64,000 nt of DNA. Source: Elusimicrobia bacterium GWC2_64_44. GTDB lineage: Bacteria; Elusimicrobiota; Elusimicrobia; Elusimicrobiales; UBA9959. Shown here in pieces: positions 1 through 8,542 of this stretch (the stretch's first letter is position 1; every line of letters starts with the position of its first letter). The notes beneath the pieces were generated by a model. The model saw only the letters and a program-made list of their open reading frames with translations. It made no database searches and had not been told where the DNA came from. Both the position numbers and the translations under genes were made by a program. The stretch covers positions 1 to 64,000 of the forward strand of contig MGUG01000041.1 in NCBI GenBank assembly GCA_001799845.1, given 5' to 3'.

Positions 1-1112
1 CTGAGCGCCTCGCCGGTGAGGGTCTTCACGATGCCCTCCACCTCGCCGTTGCCCAGCTTGGTCTTGGTCTGGCCCTCGAACTGCGGCTGCGGGATCTTGA
101 CGCTCACCACTACGGTGAGACCTTCGCGGACGTCGTCGCCGGTGACGTTATATTCCTTGTCCTTGAGCAGGTCGTACTTCTTTATGTAATCGTTGATGAC
201 GCGGGTCAGCGAAGAGCGGAAGCCGGTCACGTGCGTGCCGCCCTCTATGGTCTTGATGTTGTTGACGAACGAGAACATGGTCTCGCTGTAGTCGGTGTTG
301 TACTGGATGGCCAGGTCCAGCATCACGTCGCCTTCGGACTTGGTCACGAAGATCGGGTCCTCGTTGATGACCTGTTTGTTGGTGTTGAGGAACTTCACGA
401 ACTGCTTGATGCCGCCCTCGAAGAAGAAGGTGTGCTTCTTGCCTTCCTCGCGCTCGTCTATGATGTTGATGCGGCAGCCCGGGTTCAGGAACGCCAGCTC
501 GCGCAGGCGGTTGGAGATGGTATCGTAGGAGAAGACGCAGTCGCCGAAGATCTCCGGGTCGGGGTGGAACAGCACCGTGGTGCCGTGGCCGTCGGTGGTG
601 CCGACCGCCTTCACGTCGTACTGCGGCTTGCCGCGCTTGTATTCCTGCTTGTAGACCTTGCCGTCGCGGGAGTTGACGGTGACCTCGAGCAGGTCGGAGA
701 GGGCGTTGACGCAGCTGACGCCCACGCCGTGGAGGCCGCCGGACACCTTGTAGGCGCCCGCCTCGAACTTGCCGCCGGCGTGCAGCACGGTCATGACCAC
801 TTCCAGCGCGCTCTTGCCCTTGAGCTTCGGGTCCTTCACGTCCTTCATCGGGTCCACGGGGATGCCGCGGCCGTTGTCGCTGACGGAGCAGATATTGCCC
901 TCTTTAATGAGGACCTCTATCTTGTCGCAGCCGCCGGCGAGGATCTCGTCGATGGCATTGTCCACCACTTCGTAGACCAGGTGGTGCATGCCCTGTATGC
1001 CGGTGGAGCCGATGTACATGGCGGGGCGTTTGCGCACCGCCTCAAGGCCTTCCATTACCTGTATCTTAGAGGAATCGTAACCGCCCTCTTTGGGGCTCGC
1101 TGTCTTGGTCAT
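1..1112 (-). CDS. gyrB: DNA gyrase subunit B (GyrB), C-terminal part cut by window edge
   Basis: GyrB is the ATPase subunit of DNA gyrase, which introduces negative supercoils. The reverse complement reads MTKTASPKEGGYDSSKIQ and then the GHKL ATPase signatures 'RKRPAMYIGST', 'HHLVYEVVDNAIDE' and, further on, 'EGGTHVTGFR' and 'QTKTKLGN', which are diagnostic of type II topoisomerase B subunits. About 370 codons are visible, so the TOPRIM and C-terminal parts lie outside the window to the left. The ATG at 1112 has an upstream AGGAG about 10 nt away. It follows the dciA-like gene by 20 bp and is the last visible gene of the leftward dnaA-dnaN-dciA-gyrB run. The ORF-track entry on the plus strand here is a shadow. 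Confidence 0.95.
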   Translation of the reverse strand, partial: MTKTASPKEGGYDSSKIQVMEGLEAVRKRPAMYIGSTGIQGMHHLVYEVVDNAIDEILAGGCDKIEVLIKEGNICSVSDNGRGIPVDPMKDVKDPKLKGKSALEVVMTVLHAGGKFEAGAYKVSGGLHGVGVSCVNALSDLLEVTVNSRDGKVYKQEYKRGKPQYDVKAVGTTDGHGTTVLFHPDPEIFGDCVFSYDTISNRLRELAFLNPGCRINIIDEREEGKKHTFFFEGGIKQFVKFLNTNKQVINEDPIFVTKSEGDVMLDLAIQYNTDYSETMFSFVNNIKTIEGGTHVTGFRSSLTRVINDYIKKYDLLKDKEYNVTGDDVREGLTVVVSVKIPQPQFEGQTKTKLGNGEVEGIVKTLTGEAL

Positions 1113-1132
1113 GGCTGTCTAACTCCTGTTTT

Positions 1133-1438
1133 TTATATCTTCGTGGCGGGCCGGATGGCCGTGATCCACGGTCTTTTGAAATACTTGTTAAGTCCCTTCA
1201 CCAGCACCGAACTGCGCAGGGAAAGTTCGCTCGCGGCCACGGCGGAGGTCGGCTTCACCAGGATCACGTCCCGGTCCACGCCCAGCAGCACGCAGTGCTC
1301 GCCCAGGCGGCCCATCTCCTTCTTCCAGACCGCGTCCAGGATGGCCAGCCGGTCCAGGCCTGACACTCCCAGCGTTTTCCACGACGAGCAGATGTCTCCC
1401 GCCTTGTTCCAGTTGGAACTCTTGCGCTTGAGGAACAT
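1133..1438 (-). CDS. DUF721/DciA-like protein (putative replicative helicase loader)
   Basis: This 101-aa protein sits between dnaN and gyrB, the usual place of DUF721 (DciA) genes. DciA proteins help load the replicative helicase DnaB in most bacteria that lack DnaC/DnaI. Family-like features are an N-terminal basic stretch, a conserved tryptophan in 'AILDAVWKKEMGRLGEH', and a 'VKPTSAVAASELSLRSSVLVKGLN' segment that matches the KH-like DUF721 pattern (hydrophobic strand, small residue-rich turn, 'EL', helix). Its ATG overlaps the dnaN stop by one base (TAATG), so translation is probably coupled. No recF lies in this interval. The family call rests on context plus a weak motif match. Confidence 0.6.
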   Translation of the reverse strand: MFLKRKSSNWNKAGDICSSWKTLGVSGLDRLAILDAVWKKEMGRLGEHCVLLGVDRDVILVKPTSAVAASELSLRSSVLVKGLNKYFKRPWITAIRPATKI

Positions 1439-2553
1439 TACTGGGTCCGCAGCGGCATCACTATATAGGTCTGCTCTTCGCGGCCCTTGAGCCGCAGCAG
1501 CGCCGGGGTGGCCGGCGAGGTGAACTCGGCGATGATCTCGCCCTCGCCCGCGGCCTTCAGGATGTCCATGATGAACTTCGGGTTGAAGCTGATCTGGAAG
1601 TCCTTGCCCTTATAATCGATCTCCACCTCGTCCTCGAAGTCCATGCTCTGGGAGGCGGAATTAACCACCAGCGCGTCCTTCTTGAAGGTGTACTTCACGG
1701 CGCCGGAGCGCTCGTTGGAGCAGATGGCGGCGCGCTTGGTGACGGCCATCAGCTTCTCCGCGTTGATCGGGATCTCCATCTCGTGGCTCTTGGGGATTAT
1801 CTGCTCGTAGGCGGGGAAGTTCCCCTCCACGAGGCGGGAGATGAACACGGTCTTGCCCAGCCGGAAGCCGATCTGGTTGGAGGACAGCCCCACGGTCACT
1901 TCGTCCGCGTCCTTGACGCCGGTGCCCTTGATGAAGCGGGCCAGCTCGCCGAGGATCTTCGAGGGCACTATGACCTTGAAATCTTTCTTCGCCTTGACCT
2001 TCTTGGTGGAGGCGATGGCGAGGCGGCGGCCGTCGGTGGCCACCAGCGAGAAGGCGTCCTTCTCGAACTTCCACAGCAGGCCGTTGAGGAAGTGCCTGTC
2101 GTCCTCGGTGGAGGCGGAGAAGATGGTGCTGGCTATCATCTCGGCCAGGAGCTTGGCGGGCACCTTGAAGGAGTTGCTCTCGTCGAGGTCCGGGATGACG
2201 GGGTAATCGTTCTTGGGGGCGCCGCCCAGTTTGAAGCGGGACTTGCCGCTCAGGATGGAGATGCGGTTGCTCTCGTCCACCGCGATGTTCACCGGGGAGT
2301 CCTCGCCCAGGTTCTGCACTATCTCCATGAATTTCTTTATCGGGACGGTGATGCTGCCTTCCCCTTTTATTTCCACGGGGATATAGTGCTTGATCGCCAT
2401 CTCCAGGTCCGTGAAGACGACCTTCACGCCCTTGTCCTCGGTCTCCATCAGGAAGTTCTGGAGTATCGGTATGGTGCCGGTCTTGGCGGAGACTCCGGCC
2501 TGTATGGTCTGGATGCCTTTGATCAGGATTTCACGGTTACTGTTTATTTTCAT
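1438..2553 (-). CDS. dnaN: DNA polymerase III subunit beta (sliding clamp)
   Basis: DnaN is the ring-shaped processivity clamp that tethers DNA polymerase III to its template. The 371-aa reading has the normal length for a three-domain beta clamp. The N-terminus 'MKINSNREILIKGIQTIQAG' aligns with typical clamp starts, followed by 'TIPILQNFLMET', 'GRRLAIA' in the domain-2 position and the C-terminal 'YIVMPLRTQ', which matches the usual 'mPmr' end. I prefer the ATG at 2553, with a GAGG 9 nt upstream, over the track's start at 2562, because it matches the family N-terminus. The gene lies 136 bp downstream of dnaA and is translationally coupled to the dciA-like gene. Confidence 0.95.
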   Translation of the reverse strand: MKINSNREILIKGIQTIQAGVSAKTGTIPILQNFLMETEDKGVKVVFTDLEMAIKHYIPVEIKGEGSITVPIKKFMEIVQNLGEDSPVNIAVDESNRISILSGKSRFKLGGAPKNDYPVIPDLDESNSFKVPAKLLAEMIASTIFSASTEDDRHFLNGLLWKFEKDAFSLVATDGRRLAIASTKKVKAKKDFKVIVPSKILGELARFIKGTGVKDADEVTVGLSSNQIGFRLGKTVFISRLVEGNFPAYEQIIPKSHEMEIPINAEKLMAVTKRAAICSNERSGAVKYTFKKDALVVNSASQSMDFEDEVEIDYKGKDFQISFNPKFIMDILKAAGEGEIIAEFTSPATPALLRLKGREEQTYIVMPLRTQ

Positions 2554-2562
2554 CACACTCAT

Positions 2563-2689
2563 CCTCTATATAAGACTGCTGTTGATAGTGTCGAAGCTGT
2601 TCAAATCATTGGGAAAAGTTATCAACAGTCCGTCCCGATTTACCGACAATGCCTACAAAAAAATAACTTCTCTACAACTTCCCGACTTT
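2563..2689. other. dnaA-dnaN intergenic stretch with DnaA-box-like words
   Basis: This AT-richer 127-bp spacer contains TTATCAACA at 2619-2627, one mismatch from the consensus DnaA box. A second related word (reverse complement CTATCAACA) lies near 2579, and TTATTAACA occurs in the dnaA end at 2699-2707. TTATAT/TATATA near 2567-2573 could be a -10 for dnaN on the minus strand. No gene fits here. Accessory DnaA sites or autoregulation are possible but unproven. Confidence 0.35.
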
Positions 2690-4048
2690 TTACGCCTGGT
2701 TATTAACAGCCTTTATCTTGGCTATTATCTGGTTCAGGGCCTCGTTAAAATAGGGGTCGGTTACCACCATGTGGCTGATCTTGCCCTTGGCGTGCAGCAC
2801 GGTGGCGTGCTCTTTGCCGAAGGCGCTGCCGATATCTTTCAGGACCATGTCCGTCATCTCGCAGGCCAGGTACATGGCCACCTGGCGCGGGAAGGCGATG
2901 TTGTCGGTGCGCTTCTTGGAGTTGAAGTCCCGCATCTCCACGTTGTATTTCTCGGCCACCACGCGCTTGATGAGCTCTATCGGGATCTTCTTTTCCTCGT
3001 GGTCCAGCGGGTTGGTGTAGTCCTTGATGATGTCCTTGACCGTGTCTATGGTCGGGGGCATCTTCATGGAGGAGCAGAAGTTGCCCACGGTGATGAGGCA
3101 GCCTTCCAGCTCGCGGATGTTCTTCTTGACGTTCTCGGCTATGTAGGTGATGACGTCGTCGGGGATGCCGTAGCTGTGCTGGTCGCGCTTCTGGCGCAGG
3201 ATGGCTACGCGCGTCTCGAAATCGGGCAGGGTGATCTCTACCCGCAGCCCGGCCAGGAAGCGGGAGATGATGCGGTCGTCCATGGCCAGCTCGCGCGGCG
3301 GCCGGTCGGAGGTCAGCACTATCTGCTTCTTGGACTGGAACAGCGAGTCGAAGGTGTAGAAGAATTCCTCCTGGCTGCGCTCCTTGTCGAGCAGGAACTG
3401 GATGTCGTCCAAGAGCAGGCAGTCGAGGTTCCGGTACTTCTTGCGGAAGGCGTCCGCGCCGTCGGCCTTGCCGCGCACCGCGTCGATGTACTCGTTGACG
3501 AAGTTCTCGCTGGCGGTGTAGAGAATGCGCGCGGCCGGGTTGGCCTTCAGGATGCCGTGGGCGATGGCGTGCAGCAGATGCGTCTTGCCCAGGCCGGGCG
3601 GGCTGTAGATGAAGAAAGGGTTGCTCTGCCCGGGAGCCTTGGCTACGTTCTCGGCCGAAGCTACCGCGAAGCGGTTGGAGGTGCCGGTGATGAAAGAATC
3701 GAAAGTGTAATTAGGGTTGAAGGAATAATAATTAGCGGGCAGGGCCGCGGAAGCGGGCGCCGCCTTGGACTGCGGCAGCGGCTCTACCGGGGAGACGGGC
3801 ATGGAGTAGCTTATCTTGAGCTGGCGCCCGGTGAATTCGGCCAGCAGCTGTACGATCTTGTCTTCGTAGCGCCGCTTGACGGTGTCGTAGTAAATGGCGT
3901 CCGGCACTTCCAGCTTAAGAGTGTCACCCTCGATCAAAATAGCCTTGACAGGGCGTATCCAGAGGTCTATATCGTTGCTGCCCACTTCAGTGGCCAGTTT
4001 TCGCAGTACTTCCTGCCAGATTTCCTTGATATCGGTTAAGTTATCCAC
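2690..4048 (-). CDS. dnaA: Chromosomal replication initiator DnaA
   Basis: DnaA is the AAA+ initiator that binds DnaA boxes and melts oriC. The 452-aa protein has an N-terminal helicase-interaction domain ('IWQEVLRKLATEVGSNDIDLWI'), a Pro/Ala-rich linker near residues 105-125, Walker A 'PPGLGKTHLLHAI', Walker B 'CLLLDDIQFL', and the C-terminal helix-turn-helix with 'GSAFGKEHATVLHA'. That last motif is one residue shorter than the common 'GGRDHTTVLHA' form. The start is GTG at 4048, which itself lies inside a perfect DnaA box (4041-4049), a second box following at 4052-4060. Initiator binding would therefore cover the translation start and probably the promoter, which suggests autoregulation. 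Confidence 0.97.
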   Translation of the reverse strand: MDNLTDIKEIWQEVLRKLATEVGSNDIDLWIRPVKAILIEGDTLKLEVPDAIYYDTVKRRYEDKIVQLLAEFTGRQLKISYSMPVSPVEPLPQSKAAPASAALPANYYSFNPNYTFDSFITGTSNRFAVASAENVAKAPGQSNPFFIYSPPGLGKTHLLHAIAHGILKANPAARILYTASENFVNEYIDAVRGKADGADAFRKKYRNLDCLLLDDIQFLLDKERSQEEFFYTFDSLFQSKKQIVLTSDRPPRELAMDDRIISRFLAGLRVEITLPDFETRVAILRQKRDQHSYGIPDDVITYIAENVKKNIRELEGCLITVGNFCSSMKMPPTIDTVKDIIKDYTNPLDHEEKKIPIELIKRVVAEKYNVEMRDFNSKKRTDNIAFPRQVAMYLACEMTDMVLKDIGSAFGKEHATVLHAKGKISHMVVTDPYFNEALNQIIAKIKAVNNQA

Positions 4049-4049
4049 A
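4041..4049 (+). promoter_or_regulatory. DnaA box 1 (TTATCCACA), overlapping the dnaA start codon
   Basis: This is an exact match to the high-affinity DnaA box TTATCCACA. The dnaA GTG start codon (minus strand, 4048-4046) lies inside it. Confidence 0.85.
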
Positions 4050-4051
4050 AG

Positions 4052-4060
4052 TTATCCACA
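4052..4060 (+). promoter_or_regulatory. DnaA box 2 (TTATCCACA)
   Basis: This is a second exact TTATCCACA, in the same orientation as box 1 and 11 bp from it start to start, about one helical turn. DnaA could bind both cooperatively on one face. Confidence 0.85.
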
Positions 4061-4267
4061 ACTGTTAATAGATTTTTGTCGCACCCTAAAAACGCTTATT
4101 TTATATGCCTTTATTGTGTTAATAACTTTTCCAATAAGCGTCGGTCCGGGGTGTTTTACGGGAAAAAAGGTTTCAAAAAGATGAACAAAACGGGCCCAAA
4201 AACGTTCAGTATAGCGGCTTTTCTATAGGATATCTATATATTATATATTTTATAAAGCCAAGTCAAA

Positions 4268-4299
4268 TAAAAAAAGCGCCACCCGGGGCGCTTTTTTCA
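4268..4299 (-). terminator. Intrinsic terminator after tldD
   Basis: A GCGCC/GGCGC stem is flanked by A and T runs (AAAAAAGCGCC...GGCGCTTTTTT). It lies just past the tldD stop on the minus strand and would keep tldD transcripts out of the origin. The A/T flanks make it bidirectional. Confidence 0.75.
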
Positions 4300-4313
4300 T
4301 AGTGCGGCGGCGC

Positions 4314-5759
4314 TTAGCCGTGCACCCCTATCTTGACCTTGCGGAAGCGCGCGGGGCTGGAGCCGTGGCACATCATGGCCCGCTGCCCCGGCTGGCCCTT
4401 GCCGCAGTTGGCTACTCCCCACAGGCGCCACTCGGCTGGCCCCGCAATGGCGTCGCAGGAGCCCCAGAACTCGGGGGTAATGCCCTGGTAGGTGGGATTC
4501 TTTACCATGCGGCCCTTTTTGCCGTTCTTGATGAGCCAGCCTATCTCGCAGCCGAACTGGAAGTTCAGGCGCTTCTGGTCTATGCTCCAGGACACGTTGT
4601 TCTCCATCATCACGCCGTCCTTGATCCCCGCCACCAGCTCGGCCGTGGAGGAAGAGCCGGGCATCAGGCTCAGGTTGCAGATGCGGGTGATCGGGATATT
4701 GGAGTAACCGTCGGCGCGGCTGCAGCCCCAGCTGCGTTTCTGGCCGATGCGGCCGCAGAACTCGCGGTTGGTCATGTAGCCGGAGAGGACGCCCTCCTTC
4801 ACGATGTGCCAGCGCTGCGCCTTCACGCCGTCGTCGTCGTAGCCGGCGGTGGCCAGGCCGCCTGGCAGCGTGGCGTCGGCCACTATGTTGACGATAGGGG
4901 AGCCGTAGCGGAACTTGCCCAGCTTCTCGGTGGTGGCGAAGCTCGAGCCCGCGTAGGATTCCTCGTAGCCGAGCACGCGGTCGAGCTCGCTGGCGTGGCC
5001 CACGCTCTCGTGGATCTGCAGCGCCATCTGGTTGCCGGAAATGATCAGGTCCCTGGTGCCGGCCGGGCAGACGGGGGCGGAGAGCAGCGCTGCCGCCTCC
5101 TCGCCAACGCGCTGCGCGTGGTCCTCGAGGTTCATGGCCTCGATGATCTCCCAGCCGCCCGAGAGGGTCTGGCCGCCGTGCGAGCACGGGTAGCCGCGCA
5201 GCTGCGACTGGCCGTTCTCCACCGCGGTGGCGGTCATGCTGGCGCCGGAGTGCAGCAGCACCTGCTCAATGCGCGAGCCCTCGGTGGTCATGTGCCACTG
5301 GTGTTCGCGGAAGAAGTTCATCTCCGAAGAGGTCACGCGGACCTTCTTGCTCTTGCGCATCAGGGCGTCGGCGCGGGACAGGATGGCGAGCTTATCCTCG
5401 ACGGGGACCAGGAACGGGTCCTTCAGGAAGGGGGTCTGCCAGATGTCGGTATAGGCCGGCTCGGGGGCCAGGCGCACCGGCACGGCCATCAGCAGACGGC
5501 TGGCCTTGGCGATGGCTATGGCCTTCAGCGCCGTGTCCGCGACCCCGCGCTCGGTCATCACGCTGCCCGAGGCGAAGCCCCAGGCGCCCTTGTAGAGCAC
5601 GCGCACGCCGTAGCCCAGCGTGGTCTGGTCGTCGAGGCCGCCCAGTTCGCCGTTTTTCATGGCCACGGTCTGAGTGCGGGCTTCCACTATGCGGATATCG
5701 CCGAAGTCGGCGCCGTGCTTGCCGGCTATCTCTATGGCTTTCGAGGCTAGTTTGAACAT
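4314..5759 (-). CDS. tldD: TldD-type metalloprotease
   Basis: TldD and TldE form a heterodimeric zinc protease that trims unfolded or modified peptides, including microcin B17 precursors and CcdA in E. coli. This 481-aa protein has the TldD active-site motif HExxxH as 'HESVGH' at residues 250-255 and the conserved C-terminal 'GVANCGKGQPGQ', whose cysteine is a third metal ligand in known TldD. Its length matches the family. It lies 12 bp downstream of tldE, so the two are probably co-expressed. The window shows no obvious ribosomal-peptide substrate gene nearby. Confidence 0.93.
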   Translation of the reverse strand: MFKLASKAIEIAGKHGADFGDIRIVEARTQTVAMKNGELGGLDDQTTLGYGVRVLYKGAWGFASGSVMTERGVADTALKAIAIAKASRLLMAVPVRLAPEPAYTDIWQTPFLKDPFLVPVEDKLAILSRADALMRKSKKVRVTSSEMNFFREHQWHMTTEGSRIEQVLLHSGASMTATAVENGQSQLRGYPCSHGGQTLSGGWEIIEAMNLEDHAQRVGEEAAALLSAPVCPAGTRDLIISGNQMALQIHESVGHASELDRVLGYEESYAGSSFATTEKLGKFRYGSPIVNIVADATLPGGLATAGYDDDGVKAQRWHIVKEGVLSGYMTNREFCGRIGQKRSWGCSRADGYSNIPITRICNLSLMPGSSSTAELVAGIKDGVMMENNVSWSIDQKRLNFQFGCEIGWLIKNGKKGRMVKNPTYQGITPEFWGSCDAIAGPAEWRLWGVANCGKGQPGQRAMMCHGSSPARFRKVKIGVHG

Positions 5760-5771
5760 GGTCTTTTTCCT

Positions 5772-7100
5772 TTAGAACTTCGTCGACGAGGAGAAGTTGA
5801 AGTTGTCCAGCCGCATCGGGGGGCAGGACATCAGGCCCCAGCCGCCCACCGGCACGGCGTCGCCGCCCACGGCGGAGAGGTTTTTGAACGCCTCCACCAT
5901 GTTCTGCGTGAAGCGGAAATTCTTCACCGGGTGCGTTACCCGGCCGTTCTCTATCATGAAGGTGCCGTTGCGCGTCATGCCCGTCATCTCCACGGTCTGC
6001 GCCTTGAGCAGGTTGGTGTAGTGGAACTGCGTCACCAGCACGCCGCGCTCGGTGCCCTTTATAAGGTCCGCCAGGGTGCCGCGGCCGGGCTTTACGGAGA
6101 GGTTGAGGGGTATGGGGCCCATATAGCTGGGCTGGGGCAGCGCGTGGCCCGTGGAGGCGGTTTTACACTTCTTCGCGGTCTTGCGGTCGTGCACGGGGCT
6201 TTTCAGCACGCCTCCCTCTATCAGCGTCACGCGCGAGCGCGGCTGGCCCTCGAAGTCGAAGGGCAGGCCCGGGGCGCCGCCGTCGAGCGCGTTGTCCTCT
6301 ATGGTCAGCAGCGGGCTCAGCACCTGCTTGCCCAGTTTGCCGCAGGCGAAACTGCGCCCGTCGGCGTAGAGCTGTCCGCCGAAGCCGTAGACGCAGAGGT
6401 AGGCCAGCAGGTCGGAGGCGGCCTGCGGCTCCAGCACCACGGTGTAGCGGCCCGGCTTGGCTTCTTTGGGGTTGCGGCTGGCGGCGGCCTTCCGGCGCGC
6501 GGTCTCGTTGAGCTCGGCGAAAGGGATGTCGTCCGCGTCGAAGGCGGTGCGCTCGGCCCAGCCGAAACCGTCGCGGTCGCGCACGGTAACGCTGTAGGCG
6601 GCGCTGCTGTCGCGGTAGCGGGCCAGCAGCCCCAGGCTGTTGGCCACGATCAGTTCCGTCGAACCGTTCTCGACGGTGCCGCAGGCCACCTGGCCGGCCC
6701 TTTTGCAGGCCCGGGCCAGCTCGCCCGCGCGCTCGGCGCGCCAGGCCGGCTCCAGCGCGGCCGTTTCCTTGAAATAGAGGTTCTGCCCGGCCGGCAGCGG
6801 CCTGGTCTTGGGCAGCGGCAGCAGGGCCGGGTCCTTCTTCTGTTTTTTCAGGATCTCCAGGCCGGAGCACAGGGCCTTCTTCAGCGCCTCGTCCGAGTCC
6901 TGGTTGAAGCTGACCTTGGCCGAGCGGCCGTCGTCGAGCAGGCGCACCGAGTAGTTCACGGCGTTCGAAGCCACGTTCTGCGAGATCACGTTGTCGGCGA
7001 AGCGCGTCAGCGCCCAGTCTTTGTGGTCCACCAGGACCTCGCACTGCACCCGCCCCGCCAGTTTGAAGATCTTTTTAAGCACGGTCTCGATATTTTTCAT
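5772..7100 (-). CDS. tldE: TldE/PmbA-type partner of TldD
   Basis: TldE (PmbA) is the non-catalytic partner in the TldD/TldE peptide-trimming complex. The 442-aa protein shares the TldD fold but lacks HExxxH. Family features include the N-terminal 'TRFADNVISQNVASN' stretch, 'GFGWAERTAFDADDIPF', the central 'VVLEPQAASDLLAYL' and the C-terminal 'TGMTRNGTFMIENGRV', typical of PmbA. I start it at the ATG at 7100 (MKNIETVLKKIF), not the track's upstream start. That ATG overlaps the stop of the radical SAM gene by four bases (ATGA), so translation of the two is coupled. Confidence 0.93.
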   Translation of the reverse strand: MKNIETVLKKIFKLAGRVQCEVLVDHKDWALTRFADNVISQNVASNAVNYSVRLLDDGRSAKVSFNQDSDEALKKALCSGLEILKKQKKDPALLPLPKTRPLPAGQNLYFKETAALEPAWRAERAGELARACKRAGQVACGTVENGSTELIVANSLGLLARYRDSSAAYSVTVRDRDGFGWAERTAFDADDIPFAELNETARRKAAASRNPKEAKPGRYTVVLEPQAASDLLAYLCVYGFGGQLYADGRSFACGKLGKQVLSPLLTIEDNALDGGAPGLPFDFEGQPRSRVTLIEGGVLKSPVHDRKTAKKCKTASTGHALPQPSYMGPIPLNLSVKPGRGTLADLIKGTERGVLVTQFHYTNLLKAQTVEMTGMTRNGTFMIENGRVTHPVKNFRFTQNMVEAFKNLSAVGGDAVPVGGWGLMSCPPMRLDNFNFSSSTKF

Positions 7101-8527
7101 AAGTATTTTTCCATCGTCCTTCTCGCGGCGGCCTTGTCTCCCGGCCCGCCCGCGTGCCATCGTTTGAAAGCGCCGAAAAAGTCCAGCGCGCCGCTCCTGA
7201 ACGCGCCCGGCGAGAGCTCCGAGAATAACAGGAAGAGCGCCTCGCTGCCCGGCGGCGGCGCGGCCGGGTCGGCTGAAAATTCCCGCAGCAGCGCCTGCGT
7301 ATATTTAAGCATTTCTTCGGACGACATTGTCGCGTGGCGCCAGCCCTCCCCCGAGAGCTCCAGGCCGCCCTGCGCCAGCGCCGGGATGCCGGGGCTCCGC
7401 ACCTGGAACGGCGAGAAGTAGACCGTGTCGAACCCGGAGGTCTTCGCGAAGGCCAGCGTTTCGGCCAGCGTGGCGCGGGTCTCGCCGGGGTAGCCGGTCA
7501 CGAAGTTGCCGTGGACGCCCAGGCCGGCCGCGCGGGCGGCCGCTACGCCTTCGCGCAGCTCCGCCGTGGTGCAGCCTTTGTCCATTCTTCTCAGGATCTC
7601 GTCGGAGCCGGACTCCGCCCCGATGAACACCCACAGGCAGCCGGCGCGCCGCATGGCCTCCGCCAGGCCGGGGGTCAGCAGGCCGTCGGCGCGCGCGAAG
7701 CAGGTCCAAGAGAAGTCCCCGTCGGCGGCCAGGCCGCGGCAGAGCTCCAGCGCGCGGGCCGGGTCGCAGGTGAGATCGGAATCGGTAAAGCGGAAGCGGC
7801 GTATGCCCCAGCGGTCCCGGTTCGCGCGCAGCTCGGCCAGCACCGAGGCGGCGCTGCGGGCGGCGTAAGGGGCGCTGTAGGAGCAGAAACCGCAGCGGCG
7901 CCGGCAGCCGCGCGAGCCCTGCACCGCCACGCCGGACGGCGGCGCCGGGTACAGGCCCCAGTCGGGCCGCGGCTGCGCTTCCATGGGGGCGGCGGCGCGC
8001 GGCCTGCCCGGCGCGTCTGCGCCTGGCAGGATCACCCCCGGCACCAGCCCCGGGTCCGTGCCCGCTTTCAGCGCCGCCAGGAGTTCCGGCAGGGTCTCTT
8101 CTCCGGGACCGGCCACGGTATAGCAGCCGGGCGGCCGCAGCGCCGGGCGCCACTCGGCGCCGGGCCCTCCTACGACGAGGTGCGTTCCGGGGGAGAGCTT
8201 CTTTACCAGGTCCGTTATCTCCCGCGCGGTCTCCGGCCTGAAGGTATGGGTGGTGGAGATACCGGCGGCGAAGGGTTTATTCTCCAGCTCGGCGACCAGC
8301 CTGGCCTTTTCTTTTTCGGAGGAGAAAAAATTATACAGCGGCACGGCGCGCAGGCCGGCGGCGTTCGCGGCCGTGGCCAGCAGGGTCAGGCCCAGCGGCG
8401 GCGCGGCGGAGAACTTGCCCAGAGGCAGCGCCGGCGGCGCGAGCAGGGGCTCGAGGAAATAGGAATTTACGGGGGAATAGAATGGATGAGTTTCTTCCTG
8501 CGAGAGCAGGAGGAGGTCCGTCTTCAT
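7097..8527 (-). CDS. B12-binding-type radical SAM protein
   Basis: This 476-aa protein has a probable N-terminal cobalamin-binding-like Rossmann region ('HLVVGGPGAEW', 'VAGPGEETLPELL'), then a radical SAM core with the cluster motif CxxxCxxC as C208-C212-C215 ('CRRRCGFC'). Later core elements are 'FRFTDSDLTCD', 'FIGAESGSDEILRRM' and 'GNFVTGYPGET', all typical of the B12/radical SAM superfamily (MiaB/HpnJ-like architecture). The substrate is unknown. Its stop overlaps the tldE start (ATGA) and the DUF2064 gene precedes it by 15 bp, so the four genes probably form an operon. The overlap with a peptide-trimming protease hints at peptide modification, but no precursor gene is visible. Confidence 0.85.
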   Translation of the reverse strand: MKTDLLLLSQEETHPFYSPVNSYFLEPLLAPPALPLGKFSAAPPLGLTLLATAANAAGLRAVPLYNFFSSEKEKARLVAELENKPFAAGISTTHTFRPETAREITDLVKKLSPGTHLVVGGPGAEWRPALRPPGCYTVAGPGEETLPELLAALKAGTDPGLVPGVILPGADAPGRPRAAAPMEAQPRPDWGLYPAPPSGVAVQGSRGCRRRCGFCSYSAPYAARSAASVLAELRANRDRWGIRRFRFTDSDLTCDPARALELCRGLAADGDFSWTCFARADGLLTPGLAEAMRRAGCLWVFIGAESGSDEILRRMDKGCTTAELREGVAAARAAGLGVHGNFVTGYPGETRATLAETLAFAKTSGFDTVYFSPFQVRSPGIPALAQGGLELSGEGWRHATMSSEEMLKYTQALLREFSADPAAPPPGSEALFLLFSELSPGAFRSGALDFFGAFKRWHAGGPGDKAAARRTMEKYL

Positions 8528-8542
8528 GGTCGGGGGCCGCGG

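Larger units (their letters stand above)
4041..4262. other. Probable chromosomal replication origin (oriC)
   Basis: The stretch upstream of dnaA carries two perfect DnaA boxes, a further TTATTAACA-like word on the minus strand (4117-4125), and a strongly AT-rich tract at about 4225-4260 ('ctatatattatatatttta') that could be the unwinding element. It is bounded on the right by the tldD terminator and contains no plausible gene. The order box cluster, spacer, AT-rich element next to dnaA is typical of bacterial origins. Function is inferred; a GC-skew switch here would support it. Confidence 0.7.

Noticed and set aside
231-1490. 419-aa plus-strand ORF
   Set aside because: Antisense of gyrB and the dciA-like gene.
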